In this document: positions 5,331-5,652 of the stretch, piece by piece
Layout: the number at the start of each line of letters is the position of its first letter
Numbering within the stretch: the first letter of the stretch is position 1
Assembly (NCBI GenBank): GCA_035493895.1
Contig: DATJHM010000345.1
Location: forward strand, 1-5,652
Direction of reading: 5' to 3'
Source: DATJHM01 sp035493895
GTDB lineage: Bacteria; Chloroflexota; Ktedonobacteria; Ktedonobacterales; Ktedonobacteraceae
DNA: 5,652 bases
Made by a program: the position numbers and the translations under genes
Notes under the pieces: model-generated
What the model saw: only the letters and a program-made list of their open reading frames with translations
Told to the model about the DNA's origin: nothing
Databases searched by the model: none

Positions 5331-5652
5331 CCGTAGGCAACATAGCGGTGCGGTCTGTTTGTGGGCAATACGTACCAACCTGAGGCCGAGAGGCCGGTGG
5401 GGAATGTGGGCGGGCCTTCCTGTTGAGCGGAACCGGATCGCGTGTGGCATGGGGAGCATATAATCTCGCCTCGAAGAAAGGCAGAGGTAGGGATCGCGCT
5501 TTATGCCGATCCAATACGCATCAACCTAAGGACCGTGGAGCTCGCGGACAGGCAGGATTTTGGATCCAGTAGTGGCACGGTGGAGTGAGAACGGAACTGT
5601 GCCTGGGAACTCGCACGATGCTTCAGGCTCCGCAGGTAATGATGGCAACGGA
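5331..5652. other. Region without a convincing gene, rich in hairpins; possible start of a group II intron or other structured RNA
   Basis: No forward reading frame crosses the stretch. The open pieces lack ribosome sites and recognisable protein sequence. Instead there are many local stems: GGCC-GAGA-GGCC (5384-5395), GCCT/AGGC (5468-5482), GGATCG/CGATCC with an inner GC pair (5491-5512) and a strong 8-bp stem GGCACGGT/ACTGTGCC with one G-T pair (5574-5603). GTGCG at 5348-5352, 17 nt after the nagA stop, matches the conserved 5' end GUGYG of group II introns, and GTGTG occurs at 5442-5446. Domain V and the reverse transcriptase would lie past the window edge, so this reading is only a possibility. 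No intrinsic terminator for nagA is visible. Confidence 0.3.

Noticed and set aside
5154..5514. Two minus-strand open frames (ending at 5459 and 5514) covering the nagA 3' end and downstream region
   Set aside because: They run antisense into nagA, have low-complexity Pro/Arg/His-rich translations and no ribosome site.
5442..5589. Short plus-strand frame from GTG 5442 to TGA
   Set aside because: About 50 codons, no Shine-Dalgarno, preceded by a stop, no family resemblance; the bases are better explained as hairpin-forming.

Overview
The window is a bacterial locus for catabolism or recycling of cell-wall amino sugars (N-acetylmuramic acid, MurNAc, and N-acetylglucosamine, GlcNAc). All five protein genes have bacterial Shine-Dalgarno sites or bacterial gene families, and base composition looks to be in the mid-50s % G+C by eye. 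Two intergenic stretches share a GTAGAGGCG(G/T)GG-type hairpin sequence that reminds me of the abundant intergenic repeats of Ktedonobacteria (Chloroflexota). That lineage guess comes from memory and is weak; a Gram-positive-like soil bacterium is the safer statement.

Layout. Position 1 to 306 (minus) is the N-terminal 102 codons of an AAC(3)-family (Antibiotic_NAT) acetyltransferase running off the left edge. Then come nagZ (409-2016, minus; GH3 beta-N-acetylhexosaminidase), murQ (2042-2995, minus; MurNAc-6-phosphate etherase) and a GntR/HutC-type regulator with a UTRA sensor domain (3124-3870, minus). These four point the same way, in the order regulator, murQ, nagZ, acetyltransferase. nagA (4125-5330, plus; GlcNAc-6-phosphate deacetylase) is transcribed divergently. 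The 254-bp gap between the regulator and nagA holds overlapping promoter-like boxes and a cluster of TGGTATA half-sites around a GTATATAC palindrome, the expected operator type for a HutC/NagR/DasR-like repressor. After nagA there are 322 bases without a convincing gene but rich in RNA-type hairpins; a truncated group II intron 5' end is one possible explanation, held at low confidence.

How the genes fit together. NagZ removes GlcNAc from muropeptide or MurNAc-containing disaccharides. MurQ turns MurNAc-6-phosphate into GlcNAc-6-phosphate plus D-lactate. NagA deacetylates GlcNAc-6-phosphate to glucosamine-6-phosphate. The regulator probably senses one of these phosphosugars and controls both transcription units from the shared operator. 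Transporter, MurNAc/GlcNAc kinase and NagB deaminase are not in the window. The acetyltransferase is the one gene whose link to this pathway is not obvious.
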